From Prevotellaceae bacterium UBA2744 (GTDB lineage: Bacteria > Bacteroidota > Bacteroidia > Bacteroidales > Bacteroidaceae), in NCBI GenBank assembly GCA_002353575.1, contig DEJQ01000032.1, forward strand, positions 1 to 64,000: a stretch of DNA of 64,000 nucleotides. Direction: 5' to 3'. The notes beneath the pieces are model-generated. The model worked only from the letters and a program-made list of their open reading frames with translations, searched no databases and was not told the origin of the DNA. The translations under genes were made by a program, and so were the position numbers. Below are positions 7,993-15,303 of this stretch, one piece after another (position 1 is the stretch's first letter; each line of letters begins with the position of its first letter).

Positions 7993-9309
7993 TTACAAGA
8001 ACCATCCGGCATAAGCAACACCGATATTGATTGCAGGCTCATTATGGAATCCACTCTTCAGGAAACGCTTCGACCACTCACCTTTCACTACTATCTGCTT
8101 TATCGGATAGTAGTTTACACCGAATGCCCATCGGCTGATGTCGCACCATTCATAAGCAGACTTCTGATTGCCGGCAGCATACGAATTGTATTTCTCGAAA
8201 CGTCCGAAGACATAGAGCTTCTGACCCATTGCACGAGTCTTATGAATCTGCGAGAAGATATCATATCCTGCCTCAATACCGATAGAATAAGCATTCTTAG
8301 CTACAGGCTGATGTTTCGATGGCGAACCGTCCTGACCTGTATGAGTGGGGAAGGACTTGTTGAATGCTGAAATGCTGGCATGATCACCCAAGTATGCGTA
8401 ATCTGCATTACCTCTGATAATCCAGTTGAAACGATTCAGACAGAAGTCAAACGAACCTATTGCCAATGTACCCTTCACATCATCATATTTTGTTCCTGCC
8501 TTCTTCAGCGTATTTGCAAATGTACGACCATAGTATCCGCTCAGACTCAAACGAAGTCCGCGAACAGAATAATTATCCACACGCATCACACCTGCATAAC
8601 TGTTGGCAATCTTGAATTCATATGGGCTGTTAGCACCATAATGCACGAAACTCTTACTGCCAAAACGCTCAGAATCGAGTCCCGACAGGAACTGTACTTC
8701 ATAGCCCCATGACTTTGTCCTTCCCCATGCTGAAATACCTACCTGATGCCAGGTACATGGGAACAACGCATTTTCACCTTCCGGACGATACACGGTGAAG
8801 AACTCAGTTGGCATATGATACTTGTTAGTGCCACCAACCGGCACAATAATCTCACCGACCTTGATATTCAACTCGCCATTCCAAAACTGCTTGTTTACCC
8901 AGAACTGTTCCAAGGCTACTTCACCACCTTTTTCTATTTCTGCCTCATACTCTCCACTTTCATCAGCATCAACTTCTACTGCTGACTCATTACCGCCATG
9001 CTCAAACTCTATTTCAGTACCAAACGACCAACCCTTACCGAAGTCGTAACCAAGGTTAATAACCACATGAGGAATGTCAAATCTACCATGGCTTTCATGA
9101 TTTGAATATTTATCAGCCTTGGTATATCTGTCAAACTGATCGCTGTAGAAATTACGTGACAAAGCCACCTCGCCATAACCACCAAGGTGGAGACGGGATA
9201 ATGCCTTCTCAAGTTTTGATACTTTTGTAGAGTCTTTTTCCTCTGCTTTAACAATAGTGGCTGAAAAAACAAGTGCCACAAATCCTAAAATCCTCAGATA
9301 CTTATTCAT
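7993..9309 (-). CDS. Outer-membrane porin-like beta-barrel protein
   Basis: A 438-residue protein with a signal peptide (MNKYLRILGFVALVFSATIV, cleavage after AxA-like VKA), a short charged segment, then many amphipathic beta strands with aromatic girdles ending in a hydrophobic residue (YAGWFL). The GGYGEVALSRNF start and PHVVINLGYDFGKGW segment resemble porins of the phosphate-selective O/P type found across Bacteroidetes. An acidic loop (residues about 120-135, many Glu/Asp) could bind cations. It is the first gene of the operon with imelysin, DHOR and CcsBA, so it may be the outer-membrane entry route for their substrate. Confidence 0.75.
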   Translation of the reverse strand: MNKYLRILGFVALVFSATIVKAEEKDSTKVSKLEKALSRLHLGGYGEVALSRNFYSDQFDRYTKADKYSNHESHGRFDIPHVVINLGYDFGKGWSFGTEIEFEHGGNESAVEVDADESGEYEAEIEKGGEVALEQFWVNKQFWNGELNIKVGEIIVPVGGTNKYHMPTEFFTVYRPEGENALFPCTWHQVGISAWGRTKSWGYEVQFLSGLDSERFGSKSFVHYGANSPYEFKIANSYAGVMRVDNYSVRGLRLSLSGYYGRTFANTLKKAGTKYDDVKGTLAIGSFDFCLNRFNWIIRGNADYAYLGDHASISAFNKSFPTHTGQDGSPSKHQPVAKNAYSIGIEAGYDIFSQIHKTRAMGQKLYVFGRFEKYNSYAAGNQKSAYEWCDISRWAFGVNYYPIKQIVVKGEWSKRFLKSGFHNEPAINIGVAYAGWFL

Positions 9310-9377
9310 AATTAAATATATATAAGCTTATACGTTCCGATATTTGGCAATTTTTCTTTTACACTTTTTAAACGATG

Positions 9378-9385
9378 CAAAATTA
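9378..9385 (-). promoter_or_regulatory. Putative -7 element of the porin operon
   Basis: TAATTTTG on the minus strand, about 70 nt before the porin ATG. The -33 partner is weak, so this is tentative. Confidence 0.4.
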
Positions 9386-9436
9386 CTGCCATACCAAAAA
9401 GTACACAATACCTAATTTGCGTTAAAATAAGAAAAA

Positions 9437-9522
9437 AAATGAGTATTGCCATAATACGGCATACTCATTTCAGTATATTCAATACTCACTCTTACTGTCT
9501 CTGTTACCTAAAAATGAGTATT
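9437..9522 (-). terminator. Two-hairpin structure, terminator with alternative pairing
   Basis: Read on the minus strand, four segments share one 9-10 nt core: CAATACTCA (9514-9522), TGAGTATTG (9480-9488), AAATGAGTATGCC (9458-9470) and GGCAATACTCATTT (9437-9450). The last two form a strong stem followed directly by a run of eight T, a textbook intrinsic terminator. The first pair forms another stem, but each segment could pair with the other hairpin instead. It ends the ddl operon and precedes the porin promoter. Confidence 0.6.
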
Positions 9523-9583
9523 GGAATCAAGATGTCGGTTCACAGAAAAAGTTACTGCAAAATATCATACATCTCCTACATCT

Positions 9584-10339
9584 CTACTCCTTTAGATTCT
9601 TTACCCACTCGTTTTCGCTATTCTTTTTCATTTGTATGAACATTGCCAGTTGTTTAATCAATGTCCGATATCTTTTATGGCATATATTGTCCCCATTGCA
9701 TATAAGCATAGCCGAGAAGCCAAACTCTTCATCGCCTTCAGCACGACTGTTTACGTTCATAGACATAATAGAAGAAAGACAGCTAATTGCAGATAATACG
9801 ACAGACTTTTCTATCGGACTCAGTATCCTACAGAACATATTATAGTCAGAGAGTACACACATTTCTTCATTAAACAGGTCTGTAATAAACAGTAAGCATT
9901 GACCTTCAATTGTAGAGGTTGAGATTTTGAAAGGCAACCCCATCATCTCATAACAATGTTTCAAGTCCTTAAAAAAGATGTGGATTAGCAGTTTACGGAA
10001 ATAGTCCTTATCTGGTATTTTGTCGCCTCCTGCTTTGGTGGACGACTCATTAATCATATCAATAAGACCCTGGTCTTTGATTAGCGCACATATCAATAAT
10101 CTGAAACGCGACACGCATTTCTTCAACTCATCAAATTCACTTTCATCCATCAAGATTCCGTAAGGCTTAATATCATCCGTAAGTTCTATTTTCTCATATT
10201 TAATAGCAACAGATTGAGGAATGGACTTCTTCTCATACCGTTTCGCTTCCTTGCCTAAAGATCTTATATTGAAAATTTCACTTATAATGCCAAAGAAGAC
10301 TGTCACAGCAAATATCACTATCAGAGCAATCCAAATCAT
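9584..10339 (-). CDS. Unknown protein with one N-terminal membrane segment
   Basis: A 251-residue protein I do not recognise. Residues 1-20 (MIWIALIVIFAVTVFFGIIS) form a single transmembrane helix; the rest looks soluble and largely helical, with a cysteine-rich tract around residues 150-185. The topology suggests a cytoplasmic body anchored in the inner membrane. Its ATG overlaps the preceding small ORF by ATGA, and it is the last gene before the hairpin terminator, so it belongs to the ddl operon transcript. Function unknown. Confidence 0.55.
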   Translation of the reverse strand: MIWIALIVIFAVTVFFGIISEIFNIRSLGKEAKRYEKKSIPQSVAIKYEKIELTDDIKPYGILMDESEFDELKKCVSRFRLLICALIKDQGLIDMINESSTKAGGDKIPDKDYFRKLLIHIFFKDLKHCYEMMGLPFKISTSTIEGQCLLFITDLFNEEMCVLSDYNMFCRILSPIEKSVVLSAISCLSSIMSMNVNSRAEGDEEFGFSAMLICNGDNICHKRYRTLIKQLAMFIQMKKNSENEWVKNLKE

Positions 10340-10431
10340 AGTTTTATACCATCCGTAAAAGTTGCTTTACGCAGTTTATCCATACCTACCGATTTCAACA
10401 TTAGCTTTGCATGATAATTACATATTTCCAT
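10336..10431 (-). other. In-frame continuation of the 10432-10656 gene after a TGA stop
   Basis: Directly after the TGA at 10432-10434 the same frame runs on with ATG (10429-10431) for 31 codons (including NYHAKLMLKSVGMDKLRK) and stops at 10336-10338, overlapping the next gene by ATGA. It reads like the natural C-terminal part of the upstream ORF, so either the upstream gene carries a nonsense mutation or this is a separately restarted peptide. Confidence 0.35.
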
Positions 10432-10656
10432 TCAAAGATAGATTCCTGAATTATTAGCTTCGAACTTTCCAAGTTCAATCCATTCAAAGTCCTTGGCTTC
10501 ACTCACGACATTATTTTCAATATCATACTCGTATCTTTTCATATATACGAGCCTGATGTTCTGCTCCATTCTCTTTGCAATTTCTTTTGCTGTTGCAAAT
10601 GGGTCGTTTACAGGCAAATCATGCTTCAATCCTATTTCTACAACATCCCATCCCAT
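10432..10656 (-). CDS. Small unknown protein, probably truncated by an in-frame TGA
   Basis: A 74-residue soluble protein beginning MGWDVVEIGLKHDLPVNDP, an N-terminus I associate with a group of uncharacterised Bacteroidales proteins that are normally longer. It is interrupted by a TGA after SGIYL, and the same frame continues for 31 more codons. It starts 23 nt after the stop of the NigD-like gene in the same transcript. No function can be assigned. Confidence 0.5.
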   Translation of the reverse strand: MGWDVVEIGLKHDLPVNDPFATAKEIAKRMEQNIRLVYMKRYEYDIENNVVSEAKDFEWIELGKFEANNSGIYL

Positions 10657-10679
10657 AAAATTATTTCATTATTTGCATC

Positions 10680-11321
10680 TTATTCAATTTTGAATGTGTA
10701 GGTACGATTTCCCTCATAGGTAGTGATGGAGATAGCTACAGTGTCATATCCAGAGACATACGAATTTACCAGTGGCATAGAGAAATACTTCTTCTCTGTG
10801 TATGACTCCGGGTCGTTGGCAGGACGGAAATGGATAAAAGACACGTGGAGTTTACGGTCTTTCACTTCATCGATAAGAAAACCATAGCTGTGATTCTTCA
10901 CTTTGTTAGTCAACTCTCCCAATACCATATTTATATACTTACCGCCCTTCCACACACTAATGACCTTCATAGGGTCGCGAGGAGTTATTTTGAAGTGTTC
11001 CTTAGGACGTGCCTGGGCACAATATGCTATATTGTTGCTGTATATCTTAGGCTTGGAATCAATCAACGCATAAGCGACGACACTGCGAATAGTGGTATCT
11101 GCTACATTTGAACGGATGCCCTGAGAGAGTATGTCCAGTCGGGTTCCGTCATCGAGAGTTACACTCGCTGCACGCTTGTCACTGTTTATATACATGTCGC
11201 AGAACTCCGTGTGCATATTGGGCATGTTCAATTCGACGTTATCGTCATCTTTGCTACATGACACCAATAGGCATAATGAGGACAGAAGGACTCGTACTAT
11301 GTTATTTAGCGTGCGCTGCAT
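10680..11321 (-). CDS. NigD-like lipoprotein
   Basis: A 213-residue lipoprotein with the lipobox LLVSCS (Cys22) followed by an Asp-rich linker, then an all-beta protein. The early DDGTRLDIL segment and the C-terminal beta-sandwich pattern (VAISITTYEGNRTYTFKIE) resemble the NigD-like family, a Bacteroidetes group first noted beside the bacteriocin gene nigA of Prevotella nigrescens; their function is unknown. The start overlaps the end of the acyltransferase gene by 20 nt, indicating translational coupling. Confidence 0.55.
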   Translation of the reverse strand: MQRTLNNIVRVLLSSLCLLVSCSKDDDNVELNMPNMHTEFCDMYINSDKRAASVTLDDGTRLDILSQGIRSNVADTTIRSVVAYALIDSKPKIYSNNIAYCAQARPKEHFKITPRDPMKVISVWKGGKYINMVLGELTNKVKNHSYGFLIDEVKDRKLHVSFIHFRPANDPESYTEKKYFSMPLVNSYVSGYDTVAISITTYEGNRTYTFKIE

Positions 11322-12489
11322 TATAATTTCTCAGGGGATTAGCATACATAGTCAGAATACGTTCGCGAAGGAACGGCACATCGGGATTCTCCACCTTGAT
11401 GCGTGATATCTTGTCTTGAAGATACTTTTCAAACTCAGGTTCATCTGTCTTAGCGCCGTTCAGTTCTGCAAGTGCAGCCCTGTTAGAAGGATAGATACGA
11501 TAGTTCTTATGGATTTCATAGTCGATATGTTCGGCTATAATGCGGAAGACATCCGAACGGTTGATGGCTGAGGCATCGAGGGTATCAAGCCATTCGTTGA
11601 TACATGGAGCAGCTTCGTAATGAACATGCCCTTTCTTACCCCATATGCCTATCTTCATATTGTCCAGGTCATCTTGTTTACTCTTTTTCCACCCGGGAAT
11701 ATCACGCTTCTGCTGAAACTCCTGAGCCTTCAGGTAATCGCAGGGGTCATATTCGATGGATATGGTCAGCGGCACAATATTCATATCCTTTATGTTCTGA
11801 ATGATATCGGCAGTGGTCTTACCCTCAGCCGGACCGCCCAAGGTGAGCATCTTGAGCACACTCTCCTGGGTGCGGTCATCAGAATCCTTTGCCCTACCCT
11901 CTCGCTGTGCTATCCATATATTCTCGTGCTTCTGATTGATGGCGAAGTGCATGTACTGGCTCATGTGGATAGAACTGCGAAGAGTCTCCTTTGGAGACAG
12001 GCCACGATTAACCACAAATGCCTTGTTCATACGCACCAGCGTCTTTATCCAGGGATAAATCAAGAGGTTGTTGCCGATGGCTATCTCTACGGTCTTGGCA
12101 AAGCCATCCTTCACGAGCATATAATCAAGGAAGGCGGAATCGAGCACGATGTCGCGATGGTTACTCATGAAGGTGTATGCCCCGTCGCGCTTCAGACTTC
12201 TATCAAAGTTCCAGCTCCACCCCGTAGAACATTTCTTCAGGCAGTACCACACCAAGTGTTTCATGTAGCGAATCTGGAAGTCCTGCGGTGTCTTTATGCC
12301 CACGAAGAGCATACGCAGTAAGGAATTACGCAAACCGACCGGCATCCAAGGTACCATCCCTTTGAGGATATGACTGAACTTACGATCGGCAAGCATCGAA
12401 TCGAATGCCTGTTTCATCTCGCCCTCGGCAAAAGGACGGATATCGTCAAAGTCGGATAATGAAACTTTACTATCTATAGTATCTGCCAT
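11302..12489 (-). CDS. 1-acyl-glycerol-3-phosphate acyltransferase-like protein
   Basis: A 395-residue cytoplasmic or membrane-associated protein of the PlsC/GPAT-like superfamily, which transfers acyl chains to glycerol phosphates. The acceptor motif is FMSNHRDIVLD at residues 107-117; the spacing is H-X5-D rather than the classical H-X4-D, a variant to note. The REGR block (IAQREGRAKDSDD, about residue 200) is also visible. It lies 20 nt after ddl. The substrate cannot be read from sequence; phospholipid synthesis is likely, and transfer onto another lipid is possible. Confidence 0.75.
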   Translation of the reverse strand: MADTIDSKVSLSDFDDIRPFAEGEMKQAFDSMLADRKFSHILKGMVPWMPVGLRNSLLRMLFVGIKTPQDFQIRYMKHLVWYCLKKCSTGWSWNFDRSLKRDGAYTFMSNHRDIVLDSAFLDYMLVKDGFAKTVEIAIGNNLLIYPWIKTLVRMNKAFVVNRGLSPKETLRSSIHMSQYMHFAINQKHENIWIAQREGRAKDSDDRTQESVLKMLTLGGPAEGKTTADIIQNIKDMNIVPLTISIEYDPCDYLKAQEFQQKRDIPGWKKSKQDDLDNMKIGIWGKKGHVHYEAAPCINEWLDTLDASAINRSDVFRIIAEHIDYEIHKNYRIYPSNRAALAELNGAKTDEPEFEKYLQDKISRIKVENPDVPFLRERILTMYANPLRNYNAAHAK

Positions 12490-12509
12490 GAGAATATGTA
12501 TTTATTTTA

Positions 12510-13508
12510 TCAGTCCAGACTCAGTTTCTCTGCAATCACGTCATTAAGGACATCCTTCATCTCAAGTCCTTCGGCACGCACCTGCTGCGGGATGAAGCTG
12601 GTAGCCGTCATACCAGGGGTAGTATTAATCTCAAGCATGTTGATTACGTCATCGCCATTATCGTTTTTCGATATGATATAGTCAACACGTATTATACCGC
12701 TTGCACCGAGAATATCGTAGATGGCACCAGTGAGTTTCTTGATACGTGCTGTCGTTTCGTCAGACAAACGGGCTGGCGTAATTTCTTCAACCATACCGTT
12801 GTATTTGGCATCGTAGTCGAAGAACTCTGTCTTCGGAACGACTTCCGTGATTGGCAACACGTGTACACCATCCTTCGAACGATAAACTCCATTGCTTATC
12901 TCAACACCAGTGAGCATACTTTCGATAAGAACATCATCACTCTCTTCACGCGCCTTCTCAACAGCCTCTGCCACATCGCCCACAGCCTTACACTTGGTCA
13001 CTCCGAAGCTGCTACCGCCTGCATTAGGTTTAATGAAACAGGGCAGACCTACCTTCTGAACGATAGCTTCAGCATCTGCCTCCATATTCTTGCGCAGAAG
13101 TACACTTTCTGCAACACGAACACCAAATCCCTTCAGATACTGGTTCAGGGTGAACTTATCGAAAGTCATAGCCTCTACAAGCAGCGAACAAGTGGAATAC
13201 GGAATCTGTAAAAGATCAAAATATCCCTGAAGGATACCATTCTCTCCCGGGGTTCCATGTACGGTTATATATGCATAGTCTGGCTTGATGTCCTTACCCC
13301 ATTCGTCCTTAAACGAGAAATTGTGCAAGAACACCTTTGACATAGTGCCATTAGGCAGGTGAGCCAGCCACTCCGCTCCCCTTGTCTCAATTACATACAC
13401 ATCAAACTTGTCGCGGTCGAGCCACGAACTGATACCTGCTGCCGAACGCATCGACACATCGTGTTCCGAGGAGTCGCCTCCTGCAATAACTGCAATTATT
13501 TTTTTCAT
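12510..13508 (-). CDS. ddl: D-alanine--D-alanine ligase
   Basis: A 332-residue ATP-grasp ligase making D-Ala-D-Ala for peptidoglycan in the cytoplasm. The N-terminus (MKKIIAVIAGGDSSEHDVS), the glycine-rich ATP loop (FIKPNAGGSSFGVTK) and the C-terminal Mg-binding segment (MLEINTTPGMT) are all present. Length fits the family. Its ATG overlaps the stop of rluD by four nt (ATGA), so the two are translationally coupled. Confidence 0.96.
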   Translation of the reverse strand: MKKIIAVIAGGDSSEHDVSMRSAAGISSWLDRDKFDVYVIETRGAEWLAHLPNGTMSKVFLHNFSFKDEWGKDIKPDYAYITVHGTPGENGILQGYFDLLQIPYSTCSLLVEAMTFDKFTLNQYLKGFGVRVAESVLLRKNMEADAEAIVQKVGLPCFIKPNAGGSSFGVTKCKAVGDVAEAVEKAREESDDVLIESMLTGVEISNGVYRSKDGVHVLPITEVVPKTEFFDYDAKYNGMVEEITPARLSDETTARIKKLTGAIYDILGASGIIRVDYIISKNDNGDDVINMLEINTTPGMTATSFIPQQVRAEGLEMKDVLNDVIAEKLSLD

Positions 13509-14542
13509 GATTCAGTAGCGTAATTACGCCATTTATTTAGTAATTCACATATATCTTCCGGAAGGTCGGAGTCGAACATCATCTCACGCCCCGTTCGCGG
13601 GTGTACAAAACCAAGGGTCTTGGCATGAAGCACCTGACGCGGGCATATCTTGAAACAGTTCTCAATGAACTGTCCGTATTTCGCCGTGCGCTGACCCTTC
13701 AACACCACATCACCTCCGTATCGGGCATCAGAGAAAAGCGGATGACCTATATGGCACATATGAGCACGTATCTGGTGGGTTCGCCCAGTCTCAAGCACAC
13801 ACTTCACGAACGTGGTATATCCGAAACGTTCCAAGATGTAGTAATGGGTGACTGCATGCTTTCCGATCTCGCTATCGGGCGGAAAAACAGCCATACGAAG
13901 ACGGTCGCGCAGGTCACGTCCTATATTACCCTCTATCCTCCCCTGGTCTTCCTGGAAATTTCCCCATACAAGTGCATTGTACTCTCGTTTCGTAGTCTTA
14001 TTGAAGAACTGTAAGCCAAGATGCGTCTTGGCATCGGCTGTCTTTGCCACAACTATAAGTCCGCTGGTGTCTTTGTCTATGCGGTGTACGAGTCCAATCT
14101 CCGGATTATTTACATCAAACTCAGGCGAATCCTTGAAGTGCCACGCCAAGGCATTGAGCAGTGTACCCTTCCAATTACCGAATCCTGGATGAACGACGAG
14201 TCCCGCCGGTTTGTTTATCACCATAAGGTCTCCGTCCTCATAGACTATGTTGAGCGGAATGTCTTCAGGAAGAATCTTATTGTCGTAATGTGGACGGTCA
14301 AGCATGACCTGAACCACATCACCCGGCTTCACTCTGTATGAGCGTTTAACAGGTTTGCCGTTTACATGTATAAAGCCAGCATCGGCAGCCTTCTGCACAC
14401 GGTTACGGCTTGTATTTGCCATAACCATAAACAAATATTTGTCAACACGCAGCAACGACTGACTCTTATCACATTCAAACCGGTGATGTTCGTATAGTTC
14501 AGACTGCTCGTCGAGTTCGGTATCGTCTATTTCCTGCTGCAT
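13505..14542 (-). CDS. rluD: RluA/RluD-family pseudouridine synthase
   Basis: A 345-residue protein with an N-terminal S4 RNA-binding domain (RVDKYLFMVMANTSRNRVQ, about residues 25-95) and an RluA-type catalytic domain with VHRIDKDTSGLIVVAK, where the Asp of RID is the catalytic residue. It modifies uridines in rRNA, probably helix 69 of 23S as for RluD. A TTG at 14554 is in frame, but the ATG at 14542 is chosen because it follows the PASTA gene stop by one nt. Confidence 0.92.
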   Translation of the reverse strand: MQQEIDDTELDEQSELYEHHRFECDKSQSLLRVDKYLFMVMANTSRNRVQKAADAGFIHVNGKPVKRSYRVKPGDVVQVMLDRPHYDNKILPEDIPLNIVYEDGDLMVINKPAGLVVHPGFGNWKGTLLNALAWHFKDSPEFDVNNPEIGLVHRIDKDTSGLIVVAKTADAKTHLGLQFFNKTTKREYNALVWGNFQEDQGRIEGNIGRDLRDRLRMAVFPPDSEIGKHAVTHYYILERFGYTTFVKCVLETGRTHQIRAHMCHIGHPLFSDARYGGDVVLKGQRTAKYGQFIENCFKICPRQVLHAKTLGFVHPRTGREMMFDSDLPEDICELLNKWRNYATES

Positions 14543-14543
14543 A

Positions 14544-15170
14544 TCAGATGTCAAGTTCTATTGCCTCTGCAGACGGGTATTCTTCTATCTCCTCTTCTAC
14601 TTCCGTAGAATCAATTTCGCCTGCTCCAACCAAGATGGTAAGTGCACGTTCGCGAGAAACCATCTCGCCTGCATGCAAATTGCGCATACCCTGTTTAACA
14701 CCGACAACAAAATCACGCGGCTGACCGGCGATTCGTTCCGGAGGTGTCAAGCTGAATCCGAGCACCTTTAGCTGAGCCTCAGCCTCACGCAAAGAGCTGT
14801 TATTTATAATATCAGGGAACTTAACCATTGGTTCGCCTTTCATGTTTATAATCAAATAGACGCGACGCTCACTCTTCACCAGATTGCCTGCACGGGGGGT
14901 CTGTTCAATGACAGCTCCGGCAGGTAGTTTCGCATTAAACATGGAATCGGATATGACAACACGGAGTTTTGCATTTTCCAACGTACGCTGGGCTACCTCC
15001 ACCGAACTGCCTACGACACTGGGCACTTCGATTTTCTCGCCGTTATGCGTAAACTCTCCAAGCAGGCTGAAAATTCCGAACACAATCCCGAACGTAACAA
15101 CAATCATCATAACGATATTGCCCCAGAACCATGCGCCTGATTTTCCTGTAAAATATCTCTTTAAACCCAT
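14544..15170 (-). CDS. PASTA domain protein
   Basis: A 208-residue protein with a short cytoplasmic N-terminus, one transmembrane helix (about residues 15-38) and two to three PASTA repeats outside the membrane (VPSVVGSSVEVAQRTLENA; FPDIINNSSLREAEAQLKVLG). PASTA domains usually sense or bind peptidoglycan. No kinase or transpeptidase domain is attached. The acidic tail (EVEEEIEEYPSAEAIELDI) is distinctive. It is the first gene of the rluD-ddl operon, fitting a cell-wall role. Confidence 0.85.
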   Translation of the reverse strand: MGLKRYFTGKSGAWFWGNIVMMIVVTFGIVFGIFSLLGEFTHNGEKIEVPSVVGSSVEVAQRTLENAKLRVVISDSMFNAKLPAGAVIEQTPRAGNLVKSERRVYLIINMKGEPMVKFPDIINNSSLREAEAQLKVLGFSLTPPERIAGQPRDFVVGVKQGMRNLHAGEMVSRERALTILVGAGEIDSTEVEEEIEEYPSAEAIELDI

Positions 15171-15186
15171 ATTTCGAATTTTTCGT

Positions 15187-15194
15187 CAAAGTTA
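15187..15194 (-). promoter_or_regulatory. Putative -7 element of the PASTA-rluD-ddl operon
   Basis: TAACTTTG on the minus strand, 16 nt before the ATG at 15170, matching the Bacteroidetes TAnnTTTG. No clear -33 partner. Confidence 0.45.
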
Positions 15195-15253
15195 GGGAAT
15201 AAAAAGTACAATGAGAAAAAAATCAGCAGAAAGATATTCTTTTAATAATCAAA

Positions 15254-15281
15254 GAGCGCAACATATAAATGCTGCGCCCTC
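15254..15281 (-). terminator. Hairpin downstream of the PL11 gene
   Basis: GAGCGCAACA (15254-15263) pairs imperfectly with TGCTGCGCCCTC (15270-15281). The T-tract after it is weak, so termination efficiency is uncertain. Confidence 0.45.
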
Positions 15282-15303
15282 AAATATCAATTATGTATAT
15301 AGT

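Noticed and set aside
9437..9524. CRISPR-like or transposon repeat made of the ATGAGTATTG motif
   Set aside because: Only four short copies in alternating orientation with unequal spacing; hairpin and terminator pairing explains them better.
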